Position numbers and translations under genes: made by a program. The notes beneath the pieces were generated by a model, which searched no databases, was not told the origin of the DNA, and saw only the letters and a list, made by a program, of their open reading frames with translations. DNA of 64,000 bases, taken from the NCBI RefSeq assembly GCF_011305995.1, contig NZ_CP049910.1, forward strand, positions 2,976,001 to 3,040,000, given 5' to 3'. Below are positions 25,671 to 33,737 of this stretch, one piece after another (the stretch's first letter is position 1; the number at the start of each line of letters is the position of its first letter). This stretch comes from Diaphorobacter sp. HDW4A (GTDB lineage Bacteria > Pseudomonadota > Gammaproteobacteria > Burkholderiales > Burkholderiaceae_C).

Positions 25671-26360
25671 TTAGGCTCGTTTCGGCTCAATCACCACGAT
25701 ATCAGCACAACGTCCCTGAAGCCGTTCTCCGTCCACCGAGCAAAGTATGCACCGCCCAACTGCATCCCAAGACACTCGCGCGCCGAACCCACTGCCCCAC
25801 GGGGCTGCCCAACTGTGACTGACGACCAGTGCAGCCCTGACCATCTCGTCTGAGATGATCCAATGTCGGTCTTCCGGTTCAGGCAGCTTCTGTACCTCTA
25901 CCCCCACGACCCAAACCCAGCATCCAGCGGGCTCAGAATCGCGACGTTGTGCCCGATGCAATGCCAGCTTCAGCAATGCACATCCGCCGCGCTCCAGCAC
26001 TCGCGCCAAACAGTTCATCGAAGCCTTCACGATGGCATTGGAATGTCGGATCTCACACGCAGGGAATAGCGCTTCCCATACGACACTGTTGATCGCCTGC
26101 TCTGCAAGCTGGAGTTGAACAGCGATGGAGCCCATGGGCCGCTTTGTCATCACTGCTGTGCATCGCCTTAGGCACCATGCCAAACTCTCCAGATGATCCT
26201 CCGAATCAGTTCGCTGGGCGTGTTCCGAATCCGGCGGTAAGCTCTGCCAGCGCTTGCGTCCCGATGCTGCGACCACCTGGTACTCCCACACTCCATCAAA
26301 ACGTATGCCTTGCATGTAGCGATGGGCGAGTCCGAATGCCTTGCCCGCAATTTCAGCCAT
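25671..26360 (-). CDS. Unknown module protein, last operon gene (copy A)
   Basis: A 229-residue protein starting MAEIAGKAFGLAHRYMQGIR. The start is chosen because its ATG overlaps the stop of the metal-binding protein gene (ATGGCTGA) and matches the equivalent start in copy B. Shared with copy B are RYMQGIRFDGVWEYQV, GRKRWQSL, WEALFPACEI, GGCALLKLAL, WVWVVGVEVQ and RAALVVSHSWAAPWGSGFGA. No membrane segment, signal or catalytic motif is recognised. Conservation between copies shows it is a real gene. Function unknown. Confidence 0.8.
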   Translation of the reverse strand: MAEIAGKAFGLAHRYMQGIRFDGVWEYQVVAASGRKRWQSLPPDSEHAQRTDSEDHLESLAWCLRRCTAVMTKRPMGSIAVQLQLAEQAINSVVWEALFPACEIRHSNAIVKASMNCLARVLERGGCALLKLALHRAQRRDSEPAGCWVWVVGVEVQKLPEPEDRHWIISDEMVRAALVVSHSWAAPWGSGFGARVSWDAVGRCILCSVDGERLQGRCADIVVIEPKRA

Positions 26361-27510
26361 GCCGGTGACCTCCCACACTCCGAAATGGACGCGTGCCTTG
26401 CGCATACGTTCCCTCCCCTGCGTCCTGCTCTGCGCCCTGTCCTACGCCTTGACTTGCGGCTTGCACTGCGGGTGGATAAAACTCCTGGATGATGTCGGTT
26501 GCCTCTTGCTCCAGCTCCTCAAACAGTCCGAGCGCGTAGCCTTCTCTGGCCGCTTGGTCCAAAGCCTGCTGATCCTGTCCGATCTTGTGGGCGTCCTGCG
26601 CCGCTTGTGCGGCTTGGCTGATGGCCACATCGAGCGGCAGGCCGTCACGAAGTCCTAGATCCGCATAATAGATCGGTGTCCGGTGTGACATTGCCGTGGA
26701 TTTCGCACGAAGGCGTAGTTCGAGTGGCAGATAGGCCAATAACCCGCCACTGGCGGCTTGCAGGTACTGCATGCGGGTCATCAGGGTACGCAGGGAGTTG
26801 ATACCCGTGGTGCGCAGCACGAAGGTACTCATGGCATCGGCCTGGTTGCCCAGATGATCAATGCGCAGATGGAAGCGACCAAACGGCTTGCAACCACCTT
26901 CGATGGCAAGAGCACACAGGTCGGGGCCTTCGCAGAGGGCTGTTTCGATACCCTTGGCTGTCACCCGCTTGCAGGCCTGTCCGTCTCCGACGCAAATCGG
27001 ACGAGCGGTTGACCGGTCGAACAGGGTGTAGTTGGCCCGAAGATTCAGGGCAGGATCATTGAACAGTACCCGGATGGGAATGCTGCGAAGCTTGGGCTTG
27101 GCCGGTTGCGCATGGCCTATCGGCGCGCTGAGGGGCTCGGTCAATGCCGTCTCTTGCGTCAAAGGCCCTCGGGCACTCTTGCTGGACTGAAGTGACTGGG
27201 TTGCCTGCACACGCTTGGCGCGCGTTGCAAGCTTGTCCTGCAAAGTAGGTTTTGTGCCTCCTTCAAACTCTGGCGGAAGCGTTGGGAGCTCAGTGACCTC
27301 CACGCCGGTACTCATCAGTGCACGATCAGCAATCTCGGTGCGAAGGATGGCATCCATCGGATGAAGGATCCAGCCCTTGCGACTTTGTACCTGCGTGGTG
27401 ATGGTGAATTCATCGTCTTTCTCCGGCAATCGCTTGCCGTTGCGTTCCACGACTTTGCCAATGGATATGCGCCCCACTACCGGGGGCGTCATCATCAGGC
27501 CTTTGATCAT
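26353..27510 (-). CDS. Metal-binding / recombination-directionality-like protein (copy A)
   Basis: A 385-residue protein starting MIKGLMMTPPVVGRISIGKV. A central Cys cluster (RPICVGDGQACKRV, then ETALCEGPDLCALAIEGGCK) looks like a zinc site, followed by STFVLRTTGINSLRTLMTRM and LAYLPLELRLRAKST. Similar proteins in Comamonadaceae mobile elements are commonly labelled hydrolase or metal-binding protein. The layout resembles gp3-type recombination directionality factors, but this is not proven. Next to a YqaJ exonuclease, a DNA-binding or annealing partner role is also possible. It overlaps the downstream gene by 8 bp and follows an intergenic hairpin. Confidence 0.75.
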   Translation of the reverse strand: MIKGLMMTPPVVGRISIGKVVERNGKRLPEKDDEFTITTQVQSRKGWILHPMDAILRTEIADRALMSTGVEVTELPTLPPEFEGGTKPTLQDKLATRAKRVQATQSLQSSKSARGPLTQETALTEPLSAPIGHAQPAKPKLRSIPIRVLFNDPALNLRANYTLFDRSTARPICVGDGQACKRVTAKGIETALCEGPDLCALAIEGGCKPFGRFHLRIDHLGNQADAMSTFVLRTTGINSLRTLMTRMQYLQAASGGLLAYLPLELRLRAKSTAMSHRTPIYYADLGLRDGLPLDVAISQAAQAAQDAHKIGQDQQALDQAAREGYALGLFEELEQEATDIIQEFYPPAVQAASQGVGQGAEQDAGEGTYAQGTRPFRSVGGHRHG

Positions 27511-27525
27511 GTATTTCTCCAGACA

Positions 27526-27563
27526 TAAAAAGGCCCCTTGCTCCACTGAAGGGCCAAGGGGCT
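27526..27563 (-). terminator. Terminator-like hairpin between YqaJ and metal-binding protein genes (copy A)
   Basis: On the minus strand AGCCCCTTG pairs with CAAGGGGCC and is followed by TTTTTATG. It lies 16 bp upstream of the next start codon. Copy B has a hairpin of different sequence at the same place (49007-49040). Probably an attenuator or partial terminator. Confidence 0.8.
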
Positions 27564-27633
27564 GGTTGGTGAATTGATTAGTTTTTTGGTTGGCGGCTTT
27601 TTGAATGCCCATGTTTTGGGCTGAATCGAATGC

Positions 27634-28647
27634 TCAGCAAGTCTCCTGCAGCAAGAAACGGCGGGAGCCAGGTTTGGCGATGGTGTAGGTCTTGGCCAGT
27701 GCCGGATGCTCCTTCTCGAACAACGCCGCATTGAAGGCTTTGCCGTCTTTGGAGCGTTTCCAGCTCACCGCGCCATGGGTGAAGGTGGCATGTGATGCCG
27801 ATCCCATACGTTGCTGGATCTGATGCTTGAGCAGTGCTTCTTGTGCCTCCCAGTCCTGCAGGAGTTTGCGCACATGCACCAGTTGAGCGAATGCCCCGCA
27901 GGACGGTTCATCCTCGGACAGGTCAACCGTATCTCCGCTGTCCTGTGGATACAAGCTGCGCAAGGCCAAAGCACTGCTGTCAGAGGCATCCGCAGCAGGG
28001 GCTTGCCCGGTCTGGACCATTTCCCAAAATTGCGCCTCCAAGGCAATCAACTGGGTGATCATGGTCTCGTCACGCTCGATGCGGTGAATCTGCAGTTCCT
28101 GACCGCAGATCAGCACGGCCACATCGGCTGCTTGTTTTCCGGTCACCGCCAATTGGTGCATGACTTGCAGCTGGATGTATTCCGGAACGCCCTCCTTCCA
28201 CAGTTTGGCGCCGTTGATGCCTGCAGTTTTGCATTCCAGGATTTGCACATCGGACGCACCCACAACTTCCCGGTCGATATTGGCCAGCATCCAGGGGATC
28301 TGGGGATGGCCCAACACGGCATTCACGCGTCGCACCCGGTTGCCTGTGCGCTTGGTGTAGTGGGCCGCCACAATGGGCTCGAGCAGGGTGCCCCAGTACA
28401 TGGGGCTGGTTTCATCGTGTGGATCGATGACAGGCAGGAGATCAGCCTTGCCGGTCTTGTGCATCCACAGCTCCAGCGGGGACTGGTAGGGATTGAGCCC
28501 TACGGCCGCCGCAGCATCGGAGCTGCCGATACCTTGGCGCCGTACATCCAGCCAGGTCTCGCGCGGCATATCGCGGGTGGAGACCAGACGCAGCGCAGGA
28601 CGTCTGGCCTGTGAGGTCGGTATATGTGTAGAAGCAGTTGTCGGCAT
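27634..28647 (-). CDS. YqaJ-family (lambda-exonuclease-like) nuclease (copy A)
   Basis: A 337-residue protein. The YqaJ domain occupies about residues 30-215: ETWLDVRRQGIGSSDAAAAV, then LLEPIVAAHYTKRTGNRVRR with the conserved Glu, and NIDREVVGASDVQILECKTA with the Asp and Glu-x-Lys of a PD-(D/E)XK site. The C-terminal part is a helical extension rich in Gln and Glu. Family members are 5'-3' exonucleases of phage-type recombination systems. No RecT/Bet partner is seen nearby. The start (MPTTASTH) has GGGAGG upstream. Confidence 0.9.
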   Translation of the reverse strand: MPTTASTHIPTSQARRPALRLVSTRDMPRETWLDVRRQGIGSSDAAAAVGLNPYQSPLELWMHKTGKADLLPVIDPHDETSPMYWGTLLEPIVAAHYTKRTGNRVRRVNAVLGHPQIPWMLANIDREVVGASDVQILECKTAGINGAKLWKEGVPEYIQLQVMHQLAVTGKQAADVAVLICGQELQIHRIERDETMITQLIALEAQFWEMVQTGQAPAADASDSSALALRSLYPQDSGDTVDLSEDEPSCGAFAQLVHVRKLLQDWEAQEALLKHQIQQRMGSASHATFTHGAVSWKRSKDGKAFNAALFEKEHPALAKTYTIAKPGSRRFLLQETC

Positions 28648-28719
28648 GATGCCTCCCGTGAAAATAGAGAAAGAAATAGATAAACGTAGGCAAACGCCCC
28701 TCCCCAAAACCCTAAGACA

Positions 28720-28746
28720 AAGCCCTCGCAGCAATGGCGAGGGCTT
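28720..28746 (-). terminator. Terminator-like hairpin between DUF932 and YqaJ genes (copy A)
   Basis: AAGCCCTCGC pairs with the GCGAGGGCTT arm across a short loop; on the minus strand it is followed by TGTCTTAGGGTTTTGG. The same hairpin occurs at 50162-50190 in copy B. Confidence 0.75.
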
Positions 28747-28824
28747 CAGGTGTGAATACGGCGCTGAGTGGTATTGAAGGGCGCGCGCTGAAAGTGCGCC
28801 ATAGACGGCGCTGCAGACTGGAGC

Positions 28825-29820
28825 TCAAGCCACCAGTTGCAAGGCGTGCTCCAGTGCACGCTGCTTGATGGCGGCACCCACGCCGAACCAGGCACTGTCC
28901 AACCGGTTGTCCTGGCTGCGGGCTCTGCGCTCGTGATCCACATATTCGGTAATGGAACACAGCAAGCCCCAGGCCGTTCCTTGGGCTGCTGACAGGGTGG
29001 CACCGCGTCCATGACCGTCAAAGAGCATCTGGGCCTTTTGCAAGGCCCGTTCATTGGTCAGGCCCGTGGACTGCACTGCTCCGCTGGATCCTGGTTTGTC
29101 TGATGCGCAGAGCACCTTCAGGAAGAAGTTCATGGCTTCGTGGCTCTTGACCTTGCGCTCGGCCAAAGTACGCATCTGGTACATGAACGAATCCCACTGT
29201 CCCACCGCAATGCCCAGTTGACGCTTGACCGCCTTGGCATCGAAGTTTGTGGAGTGAGGTACTCGTACGGCATTTGATGCACCCTGCAAGGCAATGGCCA
29301 AAGTGTTGTTGCAGACTACCCGTACGGTCGTCGGCATAGCAACTGTGGCAAGGGTTCCGTCGCATGACGTCGCCAGCAGCAAATAGCCATGGACAAGGTC
29401 ATCGCCTTTGAGCGCTGCTGATTTACCGGTGCGTGCCAAAGCCCAGAATTTTCGGCCCGCCTTGAGTACGCCTGCGGTCTCCAGCTCGTAGCCAGCCACT
29501 TCGGTAAGATCCCGATAGAACTCCAGCACATCCCGGGGCTGGACCACCTGATAGCGGTTGCTGACCACTGACAGAGGAGCCTTGGAATCACTGCGATACA
29601 GCACTTTCTGATCAGGAAACTCCATGGGTTCTGCGTACATGGGGGAAGTGGCCCCGACACCTCCATCCGCAAGATAGCGCACCGGGGTTTCGAGAATCTG
29701 CCACTGCATGCCAGCGGCCTGTGCCCACACATCGAGGGACTGTTTACGAGGAAGGTTATTGCCCAATTGATGCCAGGGCGCTTGGCCTGCGTAGGCCATG
29801 GTTTCGACGAGATGGGACAT
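28825..29820 (-). CDS. DUF932 protein (copy A)
   Basis: A 331-residue DUF932 (phage/plasmid-like TIGR03299-type) protein. Motifs: MSHLVETMAYAGQAPWHQLG, LEFYRDLTEVAGYELETAGV, FWALARTGKSAALKGDDLVH, YLLLATSCDGTLATVAMPTT and RVVCNNTLAIAL. Proteins of this family occur on plasmids, phages and integrative elements together with recombination exonucleases, and their role is unknown. The zipper-protein gene lies 17 bp upstream. The copy at 50284 is closely similar. Confidence 0.9.
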   Translation of the reverse strand: MSHLVETMAYAGQAPWHQLGNNLPRKQSLDVWAQAAGMQWQILETPVRYLADGGVGATSPMYAEPMEFPDQKVLYRSDSKAPLSVVSNRYQVVQPRDVLEFYRDLTEVAGYELETAGVLKAGRKFWALARTGKSAALKGDDLVHGYLLLATSCDGTLATVAMPTTVRVVCNNTLAIALQGASNAVRVPHSTNFDAKAVKRQLGIAVGQWDSFMYQMRTLAERKVKSHEAMNFFLKVLCASDKPGSSGAVQSTGLTNERALQKAQMLFDGHGRGATLSAAQGTAWGLLCSITEYVDHERRARSQDNRLDSAWFGVGAAIKQRALEHALQLVA

Positions 29821-29837
29821 GGGATGTTCTCCTTAGA

Positions 29838-30161
29838 TCAAGCCTTGAACGAATTGCCGCAGTTCTGGCATTCGTAGTTGTCGAAATAGGTCTGGTCGAT
29901 TTGCTCGCCGATGCGGCCGCCGACTTCGTGGCCGACGGTTCCGCCAACAACGCCGCCGATGATGGCGCCGAGCAAGGAACCGAGAGCACCACCGACGGGG
30001 CCTGCGGCCAAGCCCACGGTGGCTCCGGTGGTTGCGCCTTGCATGGCACCGGCGATACCAGTTGCAGTGCCTGCAGCTGAGCCGACACGTTGGCCTAATT
30101 CCTTGGCCGTGCCCTTTGGACGCACGTTCAGAGAATGGCAATGGGGACATTGGATAGGCAT
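29838..30161 (-). CDS. Zinc-ribbon / glycine-zipper protein (copy A)
   Basis: A 107-residue protein. An N-terminal CxxC (MPIQCPHCHSLNV) and a C-terminal CxxC (YECQNCGNSF) could form one zinc ribbon. Between them lies a glycine-zipper hydrophobic region (GSAAGTATGIAGAMQGATTG and GALGSLLGAIIGGVVGGTVG), which can insert into or pack within membranes. It is the first gene of the five-gene operon, translated after a leader with a hairpin and with AGGAG before the start. Function unknown. Confidence 0.85.
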   Translation of the reverse strand: MPIQCPHCHSLNVRPKGTAKELGQRVGSAAGTATGIAGAMQGATTGATVGLAAGPVGGALGSLLGAIIGGVVGGTVGHEVGGRIGEQIDQTYFDNYECQNCGNSFKA

Positions 30162-30184
30162 AGAAACTCCTGACGTAAAGAAAA

Positions 30185-30212
30185 GCGCCCCGGGCTCGAA
30201 AGCCAGGGGCGC
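30185..30212 (-). terminator. Leader hairpin upstream of the zipper gene (copy A)
   Basis: GCGCCCC / GGGGCGC stem with an inner GGCT/AGCC stem, followed on the minus strand by TTTTCTTTACG, ending about 20 bp before the first start codon. In copy B the stem is GCGCCCT / AGGGCGC: the base pair changed on both sides, so the structure is under selection. A likely attenuator at the head of the operon. Confidence 0.8.
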
Positions 30213-30262
30213 AGGTATATGAGAAAAATGAATGCAAAATGTGTTGCTACAAAGCAAACAGC

Positions 30263-30310
30263 TCTCGCATCACGTCAGGGATATATGATTGAAAATAGTT
30301 GGAATCGCAA
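30263..30310 (-). promoter_or_regulatory. Conserved promoter/operator element of the module (copy A)
   Basis: TCTCGCATCACGTCAGG followed by GATATAT is shared with copy B (51712-51744) although flanking DNA differs. On the minus strand it reads as a TATAT(C/T) box resembling a -10 element followed by CCTGACGTGATGCGAGA. A promoter with an overlapping operator is plausible; the XRE protein is the obvious candidate binder. Confidence 0.5.
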
Positions 30311-30381
30311 AGACCGACTGCAACTTCAGGCTGAGAGCGGCCATCCAGCTTTGGGAGCTCGATGACTGCGGATGCCGATAG

Positions 30382-31550
30382 GGATGGTGTTCAAAACACC
30401 CGTGGCGGTGGCCACTGAGTCGATATATTCCACATGATGACGAATTCGGCGTTTTTTGGGCTGCAAATAAGGGGCATTTCACCCTTGCCGCTGGCCCTTT
30501 GGTCGGTTGTGGACGCACTCATCCATGCAGACCCTGCAAAAGCTTGCGCCGCGCCATCCACAGATTGCTCAGCGCAAACAGCGTTACCAGGTTGGCCGTG
30601 TTTTTGGCCAGGCCACGGTACTTGACCTTGGTGTAGCCGAACTGCCGTTTGATGACGCGAAATGGGTGCTCCACTTTGGCCCGGATACGTGCCTTGACCT
30701 GCTCCAGCTTGTCCAGGATGGCGCCCATGGGCGTGCTCTTGTCCAGCGCACGGCGCTTGCCAGGGCGCATGGCCACATGCCACTGGGCAGTGATGTCTTG
30801 CGTCTCTTCGCGCTTGGCCACGCCCTGGTAACCCGCATCGGCAAACACATCGGCTTCGTCACCATGGACCAGCTTGCTGGCCTGAGTCACGTCGTTGACG
30901 TTGGCAGCCGTGCCCACCACGGTATGAACCAGGCCGGAATCGGCATCCACGCCGATGTGGGCTTTCATCCCAAAATGCCACTGATTCCCCTTCTTGGTCT
31001 GGTGCATCTCGGGGTCGCGTTCACCACCCTTGTTCTTGGTCGAACTGGGCGCGGCAATCAGGGTGGCATCGACCACCGTGCCTTCGCGCAGCATCAGACC
31101 TTTGTCGGTGAGCGTGGCGTTGACGGTAGCCAGGATGCGTTGGGCCAACTGGTGCTCTTCGAGCAGATGGCGAAAGCGCAGGATGCTGACCCGGTCGGGA
31201 ATACGTTCGACGCTGGACAGACCCACAAACTCCCGGTACAGCGCGGTCTCGAAGAGGGCTTCTTCCATCGCCAGGTCGGACAGGCCGAACCACTGCTGGA
31301 CGAAGTGAATGCGCAGCATGGTCTCCAACTCGAACGGAGGTCTGCCGGTTTTGGCTCGCGGTGCGCGCGGAGCAATCAATGCCAGCAACTCAGACCACGG
31401 CACCACCAGGTTCATCTCGTCCAAGAATACCGCTTTGCGCGTGCGTCGCTTGCTCAGATTCAGGCCGAGGTCTTGTTGCTTCATGAGCGTATTGTCAGGC
31501 GCGGCGCCGTACTTCAGACAGCGCCAGCGGCAGAGTTTTGAACACCATCC
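30382..31550 (-). mobile_element. IS5-family insertion sequence, complete
   Basis: 1169 bp with terminal inverted repeats: GGATGGTGTTCAAAAC at the left end (30382-30397) and its exact complement at the right (31535-31550). It is flanked by the 4-bp direct repeat ATAG (30378-30381 and 31551-31554), the duplication length expected for the IS5 family. It carries one transposase gene on the minus strand. It inserted about 100 bp beyond the conserved leader of module copy A. Confidence 0.93.
30519..31484 (-). CDS. IS5-family transposase
   Basis: A 321-residue DDE transposase. Start MKQQDLGLNLSKRRTRKAVF is typical of the family. The N-terminal domain has FELETMLRIHFVQQWFGLSD; the catalytic domain has VDATLIAAP (first Asp), VFADAGYQGV (second Asp) and the C-terminal Glu in KVEHPFRVIKRQFGY. 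Full length, no frameshift, so probably active. An upstream in-frame start would run into the IS end. Confidence 0.95.
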   Translation of the reverse strand: MKQQDLGLNLSKRRTRKAVFLDEMNLVVPWSELLALIAPRAPRAKTGRPPFELETMLRIHFVQQWFGLSDLAMEEALFETALYREFVGLSSVERIPDRVSILRFRHLLEEHQLAQRILATVNATLTDKGLMLREGTVVDATLIAAPSSTKNKGGERDPEMHQTKKGNQWHFGMKAHIGVDADSGLVHTVVGTAANVNDVTQASKLVHGDEADVFADAGYQGVAKREETQDITAQWHVAMRPGKRRALDKSTPMGAILDKLEQVKARIRAKVEHPFRVIKRQFGYTKVKYRGLAKNTANLVTLFALSNLWMARRKLLQGLHG

Positions 31551-31949
31551 ATAGCGGGCGCTCATCGGAGATCCTGCAGAACTTCTGATCGCACAAAGGA
31601 ACGTGGACCCAGTCCGCTAGCGAATAGGAACTCCCGCCCCACAAGAGACATGCATCCTTCAACAGCAAAGCGGTCTATCATCCTCTTGAACAAGCAGACC
31701 AGCAGATGAAAAGCGAAGCCAGTACAAATAAACCTTCCCAGCATAAAATCTATAGTGAATGCACAGTGAGCACTGGCGGACTTGGTCAAAAAGCCTGCCG
31801 GGATTCATCAATTTCTTTTGTCTGTATTTTTGAATAGAGGATCAGACGCCAAGCTAGTCTGCGAGCCATATTTAGGAGAAATGTGTGGCCAAAATACCCC
31901 GCACCGCCGAGTTTTTTCCACAAAAATTGTAAGGTACATTACGTTAGGC
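31551..31949. other. Intergenic DNA with an integron-type core site
   Basis: No credible gene in 400 bp. The last bases before the next start codon read ACGTTAGGC (core GTTAGGC at 31943-31949), a perfect match to the integron recombination core GTTRRRY, placed directly in front of the ATG as in cassette genes. No matching attC left half was found upstream on the plus strand. Confidence 0.5.
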
Positions 31950-32243
31950 ATGGCGATCACCTGTCCTCACTGTCGTGGCAAAGTTGCTGCCCCTAAGATT
32001 GAAGGGCGGAGTACTCACATCGACTTCGCGTGCGATCTGTGCGGTGCACAACTCAGGCTGAGCTTCAGCCTAGTGGTTGTTTTGGCGCTCGTGTGCGCGG
32101 TACCTTGCATCATCTACAGCTACGAGTATTTTCCAAGGTTCACGTTTCTGATCGGGGATACGCTGATCTCTCTAGCGTTCGCGCTGCTGTTTTGGCCATT
32201 GCGCACCATCCGCTTGAGAAACAGACCTCATGACTATGTCTAA
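31950..32243 (+). CDS. Small zinc-ribbon membrane protein, possible cassette gene
   Basis: A 97-residue protein starting MAITCPHCRGKVAAPKIEGR. An N-terminal CPHC and a second FACDLCG make a zinc ribbon; two hydrophobic helices follow (SLVVVLALVCAVPCIIYSY and FLIGDTLISLAFALLFW). The start is placed directly after GTTAGGC. Just after the stop, GTCTAATTTGTCGCTCAACC resembles the left half of an attC site. Function unknown. Confidence 0.7.
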   Translation: MAITCPHCRGKVAAPKIEGRSTHIDFACDLCGAQLRLSFSLVVVLALVCAVPCIIYSYEYFPRFTFLIGDTLISLAFALLFWPLRTIRLRNRPHDYV

Positions 32244-32354
32244 TTTGTCGCTCAACCTGACCCGCACCGGCAGGCCACCGCAGGCTATCATTTGATTCTT
32301 GACCCATCCACGACATTCCGATCTCTGCACTGACCGCACACAACCGGCCACTCA

Positions 32355-32411
32355 ACCTAACGTCAAAGGTCAGTGGGCGGCGTAGCTTTCCGCTGGACCG
32401 CAGGGTTAGCC
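32355..32411 (-). repeat. attC-like integron recombination site 1
   Basis: On the minus strand the outer cores are GGCTAAC (R'') and GTTAGGT (R'). Inner arms CCTGCGGTCCAGCGG and CCGCCCACTGACC form an imperfect stem round AAAGCTACG. The layout and the CTAACCCTGCGG start are typical of attC sites. The upstream cassette gene ends inside it, as is common. Confidence 0.75.
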
Positions 32412-32794
32412 CGCTGCGGCAATGAAAAGACATCGTGATCCGCAACGAGGGCGTGAACGGCGATCTGCTCGGGGCACCACAAGCCGCCGAGATGGTCTTC
32501 GACCGCGGAGCGATGCATAGTCTCCATGACGCAAGCTAGCGCTTCCAGCGCAAAGCGTGCATTGCCGCCATGCCGCGATTCCACAACAAAGGCTGCAGTT
32601 ACAGCGCCACCCAAGCGTCTCTCCAACTCGGCGTCTTCTCCCGGCTCAATTTCCGATCCCCACTCTGGATAGCGCCGGAAGAAGAACGTTCGAGTGCCAT
32701 CTGACACGTTGCCACTGCGAAAGCCGTAGGGGCGCATCGCTTCCTCCACTTGACCGTAGCTCTGTCCCGCGACGAAGAGAATCACGCCGTCCAT
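32363..32794 (-). CDS. Integron cassette protein of unknown function
   Basis: A 143-residue protein starting MDGVILFVAGQSYGQVEEAM. It lacks membrane segments; the recognisable core includes YGFRSGNVSDGTRTFFFRRY, LERRLGGAVTAAFVVESRHG and LEALACVMETMHRSAVEDHL. It starts 7 bp after the core GTTAGCC of the upstream attC-like site and ends inside the downstream one, with no own promoter seen: the standard form of a mobile gene cassette. It looks like a small soluble protein, perhaps an immunity-type protein, but this is a guess. Confidence 0.75.
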   Translation of the reverse strand: MDGVILFVAGQSYGQVEEAMRPYGFRSGNVSDGTRTFFFRRYPEWGSEIEPGEDAELERRLGGAVTAAFVVESRHGGNARFALEALACVMETMHRSAVEDHLGGLWCPEQIAVHALVADHDVFSLPQRANPAVQRKATPPTDL

Positions 32795-32801
32795 GATTGA
32801 G

Positions 32802-32866
32802 GGCTAACTTTGATGTATCCCGCACTTCTGCGGACTTTGTTGACCGCCAGCGGGATAACGTTGGCG
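32802..32866 (-). repeat. attC-like integron recombination site 2
   Basis: Outer cores CCAAC (minus strand left) and GTTAGCC (right), with an 8-bp inner stem TATCCCGC / GCGGGATA and a 26-nt loop. It bounds the cassette gene at its 5' side. Less canonical than site 1. Confidence 0.65.
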
Positions 32867-33737
32867 GTAAAACACCTAAATGTCTTTCATAGTCAATGCT
32901 TTACGGCAATGCGCTGCATGAACGTGCAGGTATAACAGATTCGGCTGAGACACGCTTTAGACCGTAGACCTCAGCGACTGCTTCGGCCGACAATGACCGT
33001 CGCGAGTCGACCCGTTGCAGTCGTTCGCCTGCTATCGACCAAGGTCTGCATTGCAGCGTGTCCGGTCCTTCGTCTGCCAGGGTCGAACTCACGCTTTCTG
33101 GTAACAAGCCGTCATCGACTTGCTCGGCCCCAGATCGGTCGAGCGGCTGGTCTGAAGATCGCAGCAGCCGTTTGCGACGTTCTGACCCGTTGATAGGGTA
33201 CGCAGCCTTCTGATGACCGCTTCTATCGAAAATTGGCTCACGCTCCCGATCCGAAGCAGATAATTGGGATTAGGGCAAAAGAAGGCATTAACTTTGGTCA
33301 CAGAAGCTCTACTCTGCCAAGAATCCGCTTAAAGCGAATGCTGCGTGCCATATCGACTTGTGGACGCGGACTATGAACCTCGTTATCGTCTAGAGCATGT
33401 AGCCTCAGGCGGACATGCTCGCCCCATTTAGGTGCCAAGTTATTCGACATCTGCAACTTGGACTAGCATTTGATAAAACATGCTTGGCTCGTACGTCTTG
33501 CGAACCAAGGCCGCCTTCTCAGCGGCCTACCAGCTCCGCCTGTGCTGGTCTCTCTATCGTCTCTGTATGTCTAGTTATACGCACAGTCCTATGCCTATCT
33601 GGAAGATAAGCGATAGACCCTGTCCGGAGATTCCGATGGCTACCCAAAATACTTGCAGGTATTAACAGCAGGCAGATTCAATTTAAGATGTCGCTCACTC
33701 ACCAAACAAAGCCACCTGCTGCGAATCTGAATTTACT
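32867..33737. other. Gene-free region with a dispersed intergenic repeat
   Basis: No reading frame with family features in about 870 bp. Positions 32985-33013 (GGCCGACAATGACCGTCGCG and following bases) are nearly identical to 39121-39150. Fragments such as ATGACCGCTTCT (33210) recur in other intergenic regions of the window. Probably decayed cassette or accessory DNA. Confidence 0.6.

Larger units (their letters stand above)
24807..30310. repeat. Duplicated module, copy A
   Basis: Collinear with copy B (46606-51760): the zinc-ribbon gene start, XRE gene, unknown 229-residue protein, 385-residue metal-binding protein, YqaJ exonuclease, DUF932 protein, glycine-zipper protein, three intergenic hairpins and the upstream leader occur in the same order and orientation. 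The XRE proteins are identical at 81 of 87 positions; other genes have diverged more. Copy A is truncated on the left and has an IS5-family element just beyond its right end. Confidence 0.9.

Noticed and set aside
30507..31541. Plus-strand frame opposite the IS5-family transposase
   Set aside because: Mirror frame of the transposase gene; all catalytic motifs are on the minus strand.
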